A stretch of 64,000 nucleotides of DNA from Ridgeia piscesae (GCA_025642075.2 JAODUO010000138.1:1-64000); one strand, 5' to 3'. Shown: positions 36,775 to 49,700, counted from the first letter of the stretch. Notes: generated from the letters alone by a model not told the origin. Numbers and translations: made by a program.

Positions 36775-39700
36775 TCAGTTGTCGGGTGCTGACGATGTGG
36801 CATAGCCTGACCTGTCTGCCACACCCAGCAGGTAGTCCGCCATGTCCACGGACATCTCTGTGGCATCTGGCGTCTCTGTCAACTCCCATCTGTCACCAGC
36901 ACTGCTGACAGCAGCTCGACACACTGGACATGTCTTGTGGTCAGCACTCCTGCAACACAAACACACATTTGCATACACATGTGGTACTGAAGGTCTTGTT
37001 ATGAAGGAAGGCTGATGGGTTCACTGCAGCCAGTGTACTTAGTCTAGAACTACTTCACCCAGTTTGTCACCTCAGCAACATAGACCTCTCACAGTTATGT
37101 TCACCCTATGACAGTCAGAAATTATTTCTGTACTGTTCAATAAATGTTTCCATTAACTTGGTCACTTTGCTATTCAGGTTGTTGCTATTGGTAGTGGTGT
37201 TCCACTCTACAACTATATTTATTATTTTTACATCTACAAATTACAACCTTGGCTCCTCTGTTGACGTGAGACTTTACCAACTGTAAATGATGTATCTATG
37301 ATCCCTTATGTCATGATAATAGGATTTTTTGATATATTTCTATGGTACTTAGACTTAACTTCTTAGTCTTTCCAGATAACAGCCTTAGAAAGTCGTAGCA
37401 ATGTTGTATGGAGGTCAGAAGACAACTGATCCTGCCGCCTTTGCCCCACAACAGGGAGGGGGGTGACGAAGCAGAAGGCAACATTGGGACGAGTTGGAGA
37501 CCTATCTAAGGTACAAATAGGAAGACTGACATACCACTTTTCAATACACGATTCGCAGTATATATGCACACAAGGAAGTATTACAACTGCCTCAGCGTCC
37601 ATGCAGATGCAACATTCCTCAATCTCGGCTGTCCTTGCCTTCACAATGCTCTCATCCAGTCTGGGAAGAAACACAAATTGAAAGTAAACTTGACTGTTTA
37701 CTGTGATATACACATACACAATATTACACGACTGTTTACTGTGATATACACATACACAATATTACACAGACACTAAAGATATACAATGTATATTACCGTA
37801 ATTCTAAAGTTACTGAAGCTGTTCATGAAATAACACGTGGTATGGTGTGGTCTCTAGAGTCAAGGAGGGTGGGTCGAAGCACCAGGCTGTCATGTGAAGG
37901 TACTACGATTCCAGTCCACCTCCTGTTATTTCAAAACCTGGGCAATTTGTTCTCCACTATTACCAAGTATTTCATAAAGCACTGGAAGTTGTACCTGTCT
38001 CTTTGTGCAACAACAACTGCCTCTTCATCTCTTCATGCAACAACTGATAAACTGACCAGTGGGTCTGTCTCTTCGTGCAACACCTGGCAGACTGACCAAT
38101 TTGATCACCAGATATTTAAATTGTCTGTGCAACAAAATAATATTACCCAGACATCCAACTATCCACATCACAAGAAGACAATAAAATAATAGTGTAATAT
38201 TTGTTCTTAACATACTCAGCAAATATTGTTGATGCTCTGATGTCTGCTACCTTCGCTGCAGCTGTGTCCATGGGTTGAGTGACCAGACTCACATGCTGTG
38301 CGATCTCATTGTACAGACGTATGTACTGCTTGAGCGTCAACACTCGACTAGACTCCGTCTTCTCAGTTCGACAGTTCACCTATCATTACATAAACATACG
38401 TTACGTTGTTAACTGGGCATAGAACTAAGATGAAATCTCATACTAACTGCCATCATATTACTATTTCTGTATCATACATGGTGTAAAGTTTTCACGAGAG
38501 CATAACTTATGATAATTTTCTGTGTACAAGTTCACAGAATGTGCCAATAATTTTTTTAATTGTTTCATCATGTAAAATAATTAGACGGTCAGCAGTGAGT
38601 GTTTTAAGTTAGATACAGCTTAAGCGTTGCTCAAAATTGGTTAGCAAATGTTTAACTAACAGTCCAGGTTTTCTGGGAGTCTCCTTATCTTTTGTGAATC
38701 TTCTAGATTCCCAGAAGAGAAGTAAATGTCCCAAGTTTTCCCGTCAGCTCTCCAACAATAACACAGGCACGCACGCACACACGCCATCTTCCTATGTCCA
38801 ATCCAACAGCAACACACACCATCTTTCTATGTCCAATCCAACAGCAACACACGCCATCTTCCTATGTCCAATCCAACAGCAACACACACCATCTTCCTAT
38901 GTCCAATCCAACAGCAACACACACACCATTTTCCTATGTCCAATCCAACAGCAACACACACCATCTTCCTATGTCCAATCCAACAGCAACACACGCCATC
39001 TTCCTATGTCCAATCCAACAGCAACACACACCATCTTCCTATGTCCAATCCAACAGCAACACACACACCATTTTCCTATGTCCAATCCAACAGCAACACA
39101 CACCAGCTTCCTATGTCGAATCCAACAGCAACACACACCATTTTCCTATGTCCAATCCAACAGCAACACATACCATCTTCCTATGTCCAATACAACAGCA
39201 ACACACACCATCTTCCTATGTCCAATCCAACAGCAACACACACCATCTTCCTATGTCCAATCCAACAGCAACACACACCATCTTCCTATGTCCAATCCAA
39301 CAGCAACACACACCATCTTCCTATGTCCAATCCAACAGCATCACACACCATCTTCCTATGTCCAATCCAACAGCAACACACGCCATCTTCCTATGTCCAA
39401 TCCAACAGCAACACACACCATCTTTCTATGTCCAATCCAACAGCAACACACGCCATCTTCCTATGTCCAATCCAACAGCAACACACACCATCTTCCTATG
39501 TCCAATCCAACAGCAACACACACACCATTTTCCTATGTCCAATCCAACAGCAACACACACCATCTTCCTATGTCCAATCCAACAGCAACACACGCCATCT
39601 TCCTATGTCCAATCCAACAGCAACACACACCATCTTCCTATGTCCAATCCAACAGCAACACACACACCATTTTCCTATGTCCAATCCAACAGCAACACAC

Positions 39701-41188
39701 ACCATCTTCCTATGTCGAATCCAACAGCAACACACACCATTTTCCTATGTCCAATCCAACAGCAACACATACCATCTTCCTATGTCCAATACAACAGCAA
39801 CACACACCATCTTCCTATGTCCAATCCAACAGCAACACACACCATCTTCCTATGTCCAATCCAACAGCAACACACACCATCTTCCTATGTCCAATCCAAC
39901 AGCAACACACACCATCTTCCTATGTCCAATCCAACAGCATCACACACCATCTTCCTATGTCCAATCCAACAGCAACACACACCATCTTCCTATGTCCAAT
40001 ACAACAGCAACACACACCATCTTCCTATGTCCAATCCAACAGCAACACACACCATCTTCCTATGTCCAATCCAACAGCAACACACACCATCTTCCTATGT
40101 CCAATCCAACAGCAACACACACCATCTTCCTATGTCCAATCCAACAGCATCACACACCATCTTCCTATGTCCAATCCAACAGCAACACACACCATCTTCC
40201 TATGTCCAATCCAACAGCAGAACCATATTAATGAGATTTGCAAAAAGTCTTCAACTACACCAATGCATTTTTTCACATTTTAATTCCCGCCTGATAGTAC
40301 TGCAGAGGCTGATGAAATAATTCAGTTTCCAGATTTCACGTTGGCAGGTAAACAAATCTATGTCACAAAAACCTTGACCATTGAAAAGCCATAGTCTGCC
40401 ACATACAAGTTAATGGATCACAATGCTGATGTCATGAAAACAAGTCATATGTTAGCACAGAACAGGAGCAATGTTAGCAAACTTTTAATCACTAACAATC
40501 TGAACACTTGTTTGGATGTGGTCAGCTAGATCACAGCATAAAGGTGGATTATGTGAACACCCACAACACAACGAGAACATCTCTTACCTTATGACATAAT
40601 ATTCTTGCTGTTACTTTCCAAAATATTGTTGTTGTAGTTCCATCTTTCAGTTGAAATACTAGTTTCTTTCCTTTGGCATCATTGAAACTCTGTGTTCTAA
40701 AACATCAGACACACACCATATGTACTTTAATGTTTCATGGATAACAATTTGCTAGCTGTCGTAAACTGCAGTGTTTCCCTGGATAAAGTGATGAGCTGGG
40801 AAGGTAGGATGGGGGATGAGGGGGTAGGATGGATAATGAGGTGGTAGGATGAGGGGGTAGGATGGCGTTTACATTATGCACTGACCACTGGTACTGCATC
40901 CTAAACCAGGCAAAGGTCCACCATACACACGCACCCATACATGCACACAGACATGCACGCACACGTGTGTGCACACACACACACACCACACATGTTAATA
41001 AGACAGTTATCACTTGTGGCTTGTACTTACATTTTGTTAATTTCACTGATGGATGAGAGGAAGGCATTGTATGAGAGCTGAGCCATGTGTCGCAGCTCTG
41101 CAGCATGCTTCTGAAGGACATCGTGTGGAGACTGCATTGTCTGGGCGGTCACGACGTCCCTCAAACTCTGTCCCTGAGTCTGCCCCAT
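36775..41188 (-). CDS. RNF141: RNF141 orthologue, RING-finger protein, 243 aa
   Basis: Five coding exons: 41188-41031, 40696-40588, 38379-38216, 37660-37535 and 36949-36775. Every junction is GT-AG and phases agree. The protein starts MGQ, as in vertebrate RNF141, with Gly2 available for N-myristoylation. Residues 54-89 carry KKLVFQLKDG and TIFWKVTARILC, matching the FEV and FWKVVVRVVCTK region. LTLKQYIRLYNEI (103-115) matches its LYQFIQLYKDI segment. The C3HC4 RING spans C160-C196 (ECCICMD, LPCVHIYC, CIEKW, TCPVC). The tail WELTETPDATEMSVDMADYL parallels the human C terminus. Human length is 230 aa. RING proteins of this type act as E3 ubiquitin ligases; mammalian RNF141 is studied in testis, and its role here is unknown. 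A likely 5' UTR exon (about 42400-42084, strong donor) joins an acceptor at 41215, 27 nt before the ATG. Intron 2 holds a large minisatellite. Confidence 0.94.
37692..37767. repeat. Tandem duplication in RNF141 intron 3
   Basis: GACTGTTTACTGTGATATAC plus the following CACATACACAATATTACAC occurs twice in direct succession, with no difference seen. Confidence 0.9.
38781..40218. repeat. 35-bp minisatellite in RNF141 intron 2, ~41 copies
   Basis: The unit begins ACCATCTTCCTATGTCCAAT and ends with CCAACAGCAACACAC. A period of 35 is not a multiple of three, yet no frame meets a stop, so three overlapping long frames exist. They are not part of RNF141, whose flanking exons splice across the array in phase. 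Variant units recur in the same order at an offset of 599 bp (for example ATCTTTCTATG at 38821 and 39420), which equals 17 units plus two extra CA pairs. Hence a 17-unit block was duplicated. Confidence 0.97.
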
Positions 41189-41215
41189 CGAACTCACATG
41201 AAGATGACCAGTTCA

Positions 41216-42083
41216 CTAGCAAAATGATCCAAGAAATTGGCTTTTGTCAACGTGTATTAATGAATAGTTTTTAGCATAAATAATACTGCAAATGTCTGCA
41301 CCACTAACCATCTATCCTGTATGTTCGTTTGGATTTTATTTAATTAAACTATGTATTGAAAATTGTATTAAGATGTGAAAACAAATTATTCAACAATTAT
41401 AGGACAATGATCTTATTTTGTAATTGTTTGTTCAAAGCTGTGAGGATTAAGTTTATGATAATTGTCCATCGAGATGTACAGGTCACTGTCAGCTACTCCA
41501 AACAGCAAACATACATATTCATTTAGTGAGTATCGGGGGGGGGGCACTATATGGCTATGCCTGAAAAGATTGTTTATTAATTGTGTTCACTTCTCTACCT
41601 GAAGCAACATGAACTTTAGGTCGGGAGCTACAGATGGTATAATTAGACCCACACTTACATAATATTAGATAAATACTAGTGGAGCTATCTGCCAATAATT
41701 TTTTTTTAAATCACAGAATATTTCTGACATGTTATAGATGGCATAATTATCTTTATGATGATGTGGAACAACATAAAATTCCCGTTCCTTATTTAAGTGA
41801 GATATAATTAATATACAACAGCTTTCTTTTTCATTGTAATAGTATTGTTTATTTCGGTTTGTCTTTTTTCTTTTACTCTTTCTTGCGCACACCAGCAACA
41901 ACGGCGTTAATACTAGTAGTAGTACTGTCATGAGTGACAGTTCGACGTAGTAGTAAATAGGCCTCCGTAGTAAATATTGGCCAATAAACCCTGTGGACCC
42001 TTCCCCTTGGATTAAATAAAATGCGTGGACTGTATACAAGTTTAATCGAAAACAGATGGCTGAAACAGATATCGTAAACTTAC
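41216..42083. other. Probable first intron of RNF141
   Basis: Bounded by a donor (GATAAT then GTAAGTTTA, minus strand, 42084/42083) and an acceptor (TTTTGCTAG, 41216/41215). It contains a minus-strand open frame (41665-42039) with a hydrophobic segment followed by KSKRKK; I see no support for it as a gene. Confidence 0.4.
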
Positions 42084-42596
42084 ATTATCGCATAACGTTG
42101 GGTGAGTAATCTGAACTGGATCCTCACACCGGAAGTCAAACCAGACAACGATGCCAATGGACTGGTTGTTGACACAAGAGTCAAGACAAGTTAGTTGTCA
42201 GCGATTGTCAGTGACAGTGACATGAAAGTGACCAATGACAGTGTGTTTGATGAAAATTTTCAACAATACTTGTACCAAAGCGTCATGCTTCAGATGAACA
42301 CATTCATAATCGGTCCTTCAGAATACAACTCGCATTACCTCCAGTTGCAGTTGCCAAAATTAGAATATAAATATTTGGGTCCTTGCAGGGTGTACGTCAT
42401 CAGTTAGTGCGCTCTTCGGGTGCGTTAGCTTAATTATCCGAGAGGTGGCAGCACTTTACGATGTTGTCGAATTTATTCACAAGTGGGCGACACCACGAGT
42501 AATTTGTGTTTGCGGAAGTTCATGTCTCGCTGGAAAACTTTCGAGAGGTGTACCGTTGTTGACCTGGTCTAAACTTCCATGTTTCGGCAGCGAAAG
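42084..42596. promoter_or_regulatory. Likely divergent promoter region
   Basis: A minus-strand donor at 42084/42083 and a plus-strand donor at 42596/42597 (CAGCGAAAG then GTAAGC) point away from each other. A CpG-containing stretch lies around 42400-42600. This fits head-to-head 5' exons of RNF141 (minus) and an unidentified plus-strand gene. No TATA box was relied on; transcription start sites are unknown. Confidence 0.4.
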
Positions 42597-43207
42597 GTAA
42601 GCAACACCATTAATTATGCAGCGAAACTGTTTTGTACGATAAATATGTGCCTGTCATGAAATGTGTCTTGTTCTAGAGGTTGGCTATACAAAGTTTTGGC
42701 GAGTTGTTTAGGGCGCGCTGTTGCTTAGTTGGTTTAGAAAAGTTTGAAAGGAAGTGCAACTGGGCGCGCGGACTGCGTCCGTGATTGACAACGGTGCTGC
42801 GAGGGCTACATGCACTGCTGCCAGTGTCAGTGGTTCTGGGCCCAGGAAACGAACGTATGACACCGTTATAGGTTAATGTTTTAAAGACTACACCCGCGAC
42901 ATAGGGGGGATACACATTATAATTATGAAGAACCTCCCACCACTTTGATAGTTTCTAAATCCCGCCCACCTTCGTTCTTCTTCCATTCATGACCACCGGT
43001 CAACTTGCTGACCATCTTTATCATTGGTTTTCAGAGTCTTCGTTCTCTAGAATTAGTGGTCTACTACAGGTTAGACATTTTCCCCCCTGTGTGGAATATT
43101 TTACTTCGCCTGGCATAGACACCGGATAGAAGGAACCACTGCCACTGGCTTGTCAGTTTTAGTGTTTCTTCTCAAATGTGGGGTGAACGAAATTGCCTAA
43201 GTTTCAA
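42597..43207. other. No feature recognised
   Basis: Continues CpG-containing to about 42900, then ordinary sequence. It could be intron 1 of the putative plus-strand gene. Confidence 0.35.
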
Positions 43208-43276
43208 AACGGTGGCAAGTTTTGAACCACCGTCCCCTCGATTGACAGTCTGACACTCTACCGCACGACCACCGTT
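43208..43276 (-). ncRNA. tRNA-like sequence, probably a SINE head or tRNA pseudogene
   Basis: On the minus strand the ends AACGGTG and CACCGTT form a perfect 7-bp acceptor-like stem. Inside are an A-box-like GTGCGGTAGAGTG, an anticodon-arm-like AGACTGTCAATC (GTC, Asp-like) and a B-box-like GGTTCAAAACTT with a TTCAAAA loop. The T-stem has mismatches and total length is 69 nt, so a functional tRNA is unlikely. Confidence 0.5.
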
Positions 43277-43570
43277 CCCCACTCATTATTTGTTATTTTT
43301 TGTATTCGTTTCATCCGACGTTACTTTGGCTTGAAGTTGGACTTGGCCTTGATTGTTGACAGATGAGTTTGATTTCAGTTTTGAAGAATGACACAGTGTT
43401 CCCAACTATGACATTTTCTCACCAGTTTTTGTTGTTCCCTTGGTAGTAGTTCAGGATGTTCTCATTTGCTGTTTTACTTGAAGTCTTTTGTACCATCTTC
43501 CCGAGGGGGGGGGTGGGATGGGCTATTTTTTATTTAGAAGTTTGATATCATCTCTGCTGGTGTTTCTGTT

Positions 43571-43808
43571 AGATGAATGTGTTGTGGATCTTCTGAACAA
43601 TGTCATTACACTTAAAAGAAAACATTCAAATATTGACATATATATATATAATTTTGTATATGAACGTGACATAAAAAGAAAAAATAACCAAATATTATGA
43701 TATAGCAAATATTGTTAACATCTACTGTGAAGCATGTCATGCAGATGTCAATATTTGAACGTTTTCCTTTAAGTTTAATGACATTGTTCAGACGATCCAC
43801 AACACACA
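43571..43808. repeat. Inverted repeat with ~60-bp arms
   Basis: GTTGTGGAT-x-x-TCTGAACAATGTCATTA near 43573 is repeated in reverse complement near 43800, and similarity extends through CTTAAA-GAAAAC-TTCAAATATTGACAT. The spacer is about 110 bp. It resembles a small fold-back element; a (TA)n run begins 14 bp beyond the right arm. Confidence 0.7.
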
Positions 43809-43820
43809 TGGATGTTAACA

Positions 43821-43821
<1 letters not shown>

Positions 43822-43888
<67 letters not shown>

Positions 43889-43899
43889 TATATATTATA
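43822..43899. repeat. (TA)n microsatellite
   Basis: Nearly pure TA run. Confidence 0.95.
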
Positions 43900-45790
43900 T
43901 ATTGCTATGTATCCTTAGAACTGCTATGATAGGACATCAAGCAAGCATGAAAAAGCTATTAATTTCAATGGCTCTCTCTCTGGTTTTAAACCTCAACTCA
44001 AATAATTTTTCTATTTTATTAAAAAGTATAATGTTCCCTAAATGTCAACCTTTCAAATTAAAACAAACTGTATTTTAGCCATGTGTTTTACTGGATCATT
44101 GTAACATGATTGAGGCATATCAGGATAAGAGATGAATTGCCACTTGTCAGCTGCTGGGAAGCTGTTCCGCATAGTAACTTTAAAATTGACAGGTTGGCAG
44201 TGGGCACAAGCCAGAACTGAGATGCATGTTTTTATTAAGGGAGGTCTTCCTGTCATAGTTCTGACAGCTCTGAATGCCAACCATGGGTGGTCACATGTCA
44301 CACACCAACTGTATACTTAGAAGAAGCCTTTTCTATGGACATGATCTATCTTAATTTCATTGAAATTGGGATATTCGAAGCCCATAAAAATGTGGGTCAA
44401 TAAATAGTTATGTATTTAGAATTGTATTAGAGGCTGGATATAATAATTTCAGTGAATGTTCTGTCACTCACAGACACATATGCATGTATGACATGCATGC
44501 ACCCAGTTTGTATATGCTGCATAAAAGCTGTTTTAAAGGTAGTCCATAAGCATCCCACCCATATTTGAACATCTAGGAGAAAATTGCTAAATATAATTAA
44601 TTCAATATGATTGTGGCTGCAGCTGGTTAACCTTACCAAATAATTTCTAGCATGTTGTTTGAACTGAGTCCATAAAATAATAACTTAAGTTTTAATACTG
44701 TGGTCAAACCTGTAACCAGTCTTCCATTACATTCATAACATTTCCACAAAGCTGATATTTTCACAGGCACCATGGTCTTTTTTATTCTCAATAATTGAGT
44801 GAAAATCACAGGTGGTCCCTAAATGGGACAAATGAGGATAACTGTACAACACATTTGAGATTGTAGAATGTTTTGAAGTGTGCTTGCTATGTTTGGAACG
44901 TCTGTGATTAGCCATGGGCAGCCATCCGGAACACATCGTGTGAGTTATTTTAGTAAGAAATGCATGAGACATGAAAGCTAGATAAAGGTTGAGACCGTGT
45001 GTTCTTTGTAGCAGAACTGCCCCTCTCAACCTCACCTTGATAACCCGCAGTTGTACTTGATCAGGGCGATTATAATACTTTGGTGCATGAATGTGTGCAA
45101 GATTGTTTTTTGTGAAATTAGAAGACGTGTTTTACATGGTAAGCCTATATAAACAAAGAGAAAAGGACTCAATTCGTAGTCCTGGTTTGTGTTCATTCCG
45201 TGGATGTCTCATAAGCAGTAAAATCTGTCATCCTAGGAGCAGCATAGGTCAATCACGTCATTATTGGAGATCCTAGCATATGCAGTCTCTGAGAGAATTC
45301 TCTAAAAAATCAATGTTTTTTGTGGTGCAACTAGTTAGTAAATTATTTATTTCAGTACATGTTCGCATATATACTATGGTTCAAATAAAAAAGATATGGC
45401 CAGTTGCCAAAGCCTGAAGCAGAAAACTCTGGTTTGCTTAAAACCACACAAGTGTGCAGAAGATTGTACATCAAGGAGTATAATTTTATGTATATTTATG
45501 CCAAGACACTGTCAACATGTTTCTAACATCTTCGTTTCCCACAATGAACCTTCCCTCTTTAGTGTTATTTGTTACATCCTGTTATCTGTTGAATATGAAT
45601 GTAGCACAAAGTGACATTGTTCAAAATAACAAGCATATACTGCTCAAATTATATATTTTGGTAAATTTTGGTTGCCCATGTAATTGATATATACATTGGG
45701 AGTCCAGTTGCTAGACTAGGTACAGTTATGGTTTATGATCATGTTTGCACCATTCAATCCATAACATCACACTCTTTATTTATATTACAG
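43900..45790. other. No feature recognised
   Basis: AT-rich sequence; possible intron of the putative plus-strand gene. Confidence 0.35.
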
Positions 45791-46079
45791 TGAGTAACCC
45801 TACACCAAGTTCAGGTAACAACTACTGTCAGGCTACAAAAGCTGATCATGTGCAGTACAGAACTTGTCGCACACACAAACATACACACATTACACTGCTT
45901 TAAGTGTGTTGTAGATAAAAAATGATGAAAGGGGCTGACTTCATTAATATTTATAATTCCTTTTCAACAGTCGTAAGTGGCCCGGCTACACCACCAGTCA
46001 AACCTGCCCCACTGCGGACTGGGCCTGTCATTAGTCATGTACCGCAAGGCCCCTCTATAGATATTTACCAACCATGCAG
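45791..46079 (+). CDS. Two candidate internal exons of an unrecognised gene
   Basis: Exon a is 45791-45814 (24 nt, after TATTACAG, before GTAACA). Exon b is 45971-46079 (109 nt, after TTTTCAACAG, before GTACCA). Phases agree (1 to 1, ending in phase 2). Joined they read SNPTPSSVVSGPATPPVKPA, then PLRTGPVISHVPQGPSIDIY and QPCR: a Pro/Ser/Thr-rich, probably disordered segment with PPVKPAP, a possible SH3-ligand type motif. Upstream and downstream exons are not established; the 5' end may be the donor at 42596. I do not recognise the protein. Exon b is the better supported of the two. Confidence 0.4.
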
Positions 46080-46723
46080 GTACCACTGTATAGGGCTGAC
46101 AACATGGTGGCCTCGCTTGTTTGGCGAGTGGCTGTATTCACAACTGTTGTGTCCAGCCGCATTCACTGCAGACATGTGGCAATATTGACACAGTGTTCCC
46201 TGGATGACTGGATGGGATGTTTGTATGCGAAAAAGAAACACCCTCAGTTCCTCGTTTCATAGACTCTCAGTACCTCTTGACATGTGGGTGTCATGTTGGC
46301 TGCTTGTGTGCTGGCGTCTGCCAGACTACCTTGTGCTGGTGTCTTTTCCAAATTCCTTTTGTATACATTGGTCTAGTTCAGAACCTTTGTGTACGATCGT
46401 CTGTGGCAGGTGTTGAGGTCTGGTACTGTTGTGTGCCGTGGTCTACTTTCTATCTTTGTATCCAGTGGTTTTGTTATTACTTGTGCACGTTTGTGTATGT
46501 TCGTTTGGCAAGATGTCAGGGTTGGTATTTTTGCATGTCTACCTAAATACGTGTGTCTTTGTATTCAGTACCAGGGTAGTTAATAGAGTTTTGCTTGGTA
46601 TGTCTACTGTATTTAGGCATCTAGGTTCAGTGAATTAACTTATTGTCAATGGAACATTGGAGAACATTTACAAATATAAGTTGGTTGAAAGTTGAAACAC
46701 AATAGTTATGTTTGTGTGTAGTC

Positions 46724-46731
<8 letters not shown>

Positions 46732-46781
<50 letters not shown>
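46732..46781. repeat. (TA)n microsatellite
   Basis: Pure TA run of about 25 units. Confidence 0.95.
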
Positions 46782-46784
<3 letters not shown>

Positions 46785-49700
46785 AGCGTATAACTAATGC
46801 ACATACATTATGGCAATTAGTTAAATAAAAGTAGCAATTACGTAAACAAATATACCATACTTTTAGATAGTTACTAGTAATGTCAGACATGTTGAATGGT
46901 GGAATCATGCATACAACTTGCAACCATATCACTCTATGGGGTCCTAGGATACGATCGTTTTAAAGCATGCAAGACAATAACACAAGTAATACTAAATACT
47001 ACAAACATGTATGTTTATTGGCTTTCAAATATTAGCTTCATCTCCAAATTGGTGCATGATTATTTATACCCAAAACCTATTTGCTGATGATGTTTGCATA
47101 TCAAAGGTGCTATGGATATGAACTAGCACATACAGTACAAAGGTGTATTGACGTGATATAATATATTAATATTCTTGTTTGAGGCTACTGTAAGTGCATT
47201 TCCTCCCAGTTCATGACGTCCAGTCACCTCTTTCTAGTTTCTATATGGAATATAGTATGCATAGCTCTAACAGTAGACAGCAAGAATTAAGCTTTTTGTT
47301 TCAAAGTTAAAACTGTACACGTACATTATAAGCCTGTATTATGTGGATTAACAAACATTAGCAACTCATTATTCTTAACTTTATACTTTGTGTACATTTC
47401 ACAACACTGAAACTGAGAGAGTGAATTCAACACTCACACCATTAAACAACGACACTATGTAAATATTAGTAACAGACATTTGAATCCACATTCGATCCAG
47501 CCAGTAATGACATTTGATGAAACCCATGCAAATCAGGGGGGTTTAGCATATGTATACCCGGTAGCCAAATAAGGTTGTGTTTATAGGTGATATCTTTTTA
47601 AATGAAGTATATTTTATGTGAACACTGAATGACATCTTTGTTACAAGAAGGTTCTATAACAAATTGGTGAATAATATTGACCTAGGTTGCTGCTGAGTTG
47701 GACAAAAACACAGTGAAGCAAAACCGTAGATTAATTGATTTAATATCTGCGTTGTGGTCAAAAATAATCATTTTGTTTATATTCTTTGAATACTGGTACA
47801 TCACAGAAGCAATACAATTGTATTTGATCCAACTACAAATGTGCCATGCCATAAAGCACCTGTCTGTCACCCTAAGAAGTAGGGTTGTTTCTTTATCTGA
47901 CAGTTGCACATGTTAATTCAATGTACTAATGGTACATTTAGAAGAAAACAACAATGATATATCTGATTGTAAAATACACCTGTGCACTCAATAGATTTCA
48001 CATGTCACGGTGCATGGCATTATGCCATGAATTATATTGTGCCACAAAAGCAACACATACTGCTTGTCAGGTGTTTTAGTACCAATTGTTGCCCACATGT
48101 GTATGCCTTTTAAGATAGATACCAAAATGTTGTCATAACAGATATTGCTGGCATTCAAGTACATTCTCACAGGAGACAAATATTCACACAAGTCTATGGC
48201 ATTTGGTCACAACCAGCTCAGCACAGCATTTTGTAATAATATTTTTAAATAAACGTTTTGTCGGTTGTTTTTACTTTGTAATAACTGAAATAAAACAGTG
48301 ACCAAATGTTACGTCCCACAAGATTTGTTATCATAAAAAATTGTAACATACATAGATTTGTCACCAATTGTCATGTGATCAATCGTTATTTGACCAAATG
48401 TCCTGCTTCAAACTTTCACAATAAACCAATACTAGCTTACTCAGCGTGTCAGATCTCTTGTTTTATGTATACACAATAATTTGTTTATGTATAGTTGCAT
48501 ACCTAATATGCAGAAGAAAGCAGAGGAAATGTCAAAGGTTAAAACTTAAATCCCCATTTAGTCAAAATGCTGATGGAATTACTTTAAGCCACTGTCAGTA
48601 GAGGACTGTGCATTCATGTGTGGTGATTCATTCATGCATGAAGATTGGTTCTGTAATATTTCAGTTTACTGTGAAACCTTGTTATCAGATTATACCACAC
48701 CCCACCACACCTGCTTCCTGTCTTTGTCGGTGGCCACTGGTCACTGCACTGGGGGATGTGGGGAGATGTAATGATCAGATTGCCAAGACAAACCAAGCGC
48801 AGATATAACAGTCAGGATCGACAGCTAATGTGTGTATAAATATTATGTACAAATGATGTACATAATTACTTACATACAAGTACCGTAATTAATACATGTA
48901 TACATAAAATAATCATACTGTGATTTAATTGTCACAATTTTGTTAATAATTGAAATACACATTAGAGATATTACAGTTGTCCTTGCAACCAGTGCATGGA
49001 ATTGTGAGAAACTTCAGGTTCTAAAAAACACATTACATAATTTAGTATAATCATATCGTGATCTATGATTATTAAACATTCATCACATTAATTTGCTTGC
49101 ATGGAAAGCAGTGCTGTGAATACATAGCTTTACATGAAGTCTATAATATTTACTGTCATTGATCCTTGTGTGTGACCTGAAAACTGATTCACAGACTTAC
49201 CTGGGTGAGTCATGTCTCGATTCGCCTGGCAGCAAAAGCAGCCATACACCTGTATAATCACCTGTGCTCAGGTGTCACGGCAGTCAGTGTTCTAGTGCTG
49301 TTGTTGTAGCCGCTGGGTCAGTGCTCTCAAAATGGGGATTCCGTCACTACGGACACAGGTTGGTTCCGGAGGTGATGTCATCACTGAGTGTTGTTGTTCC
49401 TGTTTCTTATCCTGGCAACTCTACTCACTATTATGGATCGTGTCTTCATCCTTCCTTGATTTTGGTGCCCTTACAAAATAACATCTTACAAAAATACTTC
49501 TTATATAGGCATTAGGTGATGCTGGTGTATATTTTATTGATGTGTTGGTTCTGACAGTGATGTCATTGCATATATTGATGTTCATTTTTGGTACGATATG
49601 TCAGAAATGCGTGTTTTGTGGTCTGTTGTTATTCAGTTGTGATTTGTGTCATCTGCCTGTGGAGTTCATCAACTGTAGACTTCTCTCAGTGTGGCAGTGA

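Noticed and set aside
37840..37925. Second tRNA-like stretch with a GATTCCAGTCC B-box-like string
   Set aside because: No acceptor-stem pairing could be found, so evidence is insufficient.
38781..40218. CRISPR-like array
   Set aside because: Units are contiguous with no unique spacers, and the DNA is animal.
38637..40320. Proteins of about 450-550 aa overlapping in three frames
   Set aside because: They come from the 35-bp intronic minisatellite, and the flanking RNF141 exons are on the other strand and splice across it.
41665..42039. 124-codon minus-strand frame with a hydrophobic segment
   Set aside because: It lies within the probable first intron of RNF141 and matches no family I know; the hydrophobic run comes from a TAGTAGTAGT-like stretch.
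46217..46546. Cys/Val-rich 109-codon frame
   Set aside because: Composition reflects TGTG/GTCT-rich DNA, and overlapping frames are similarly open.
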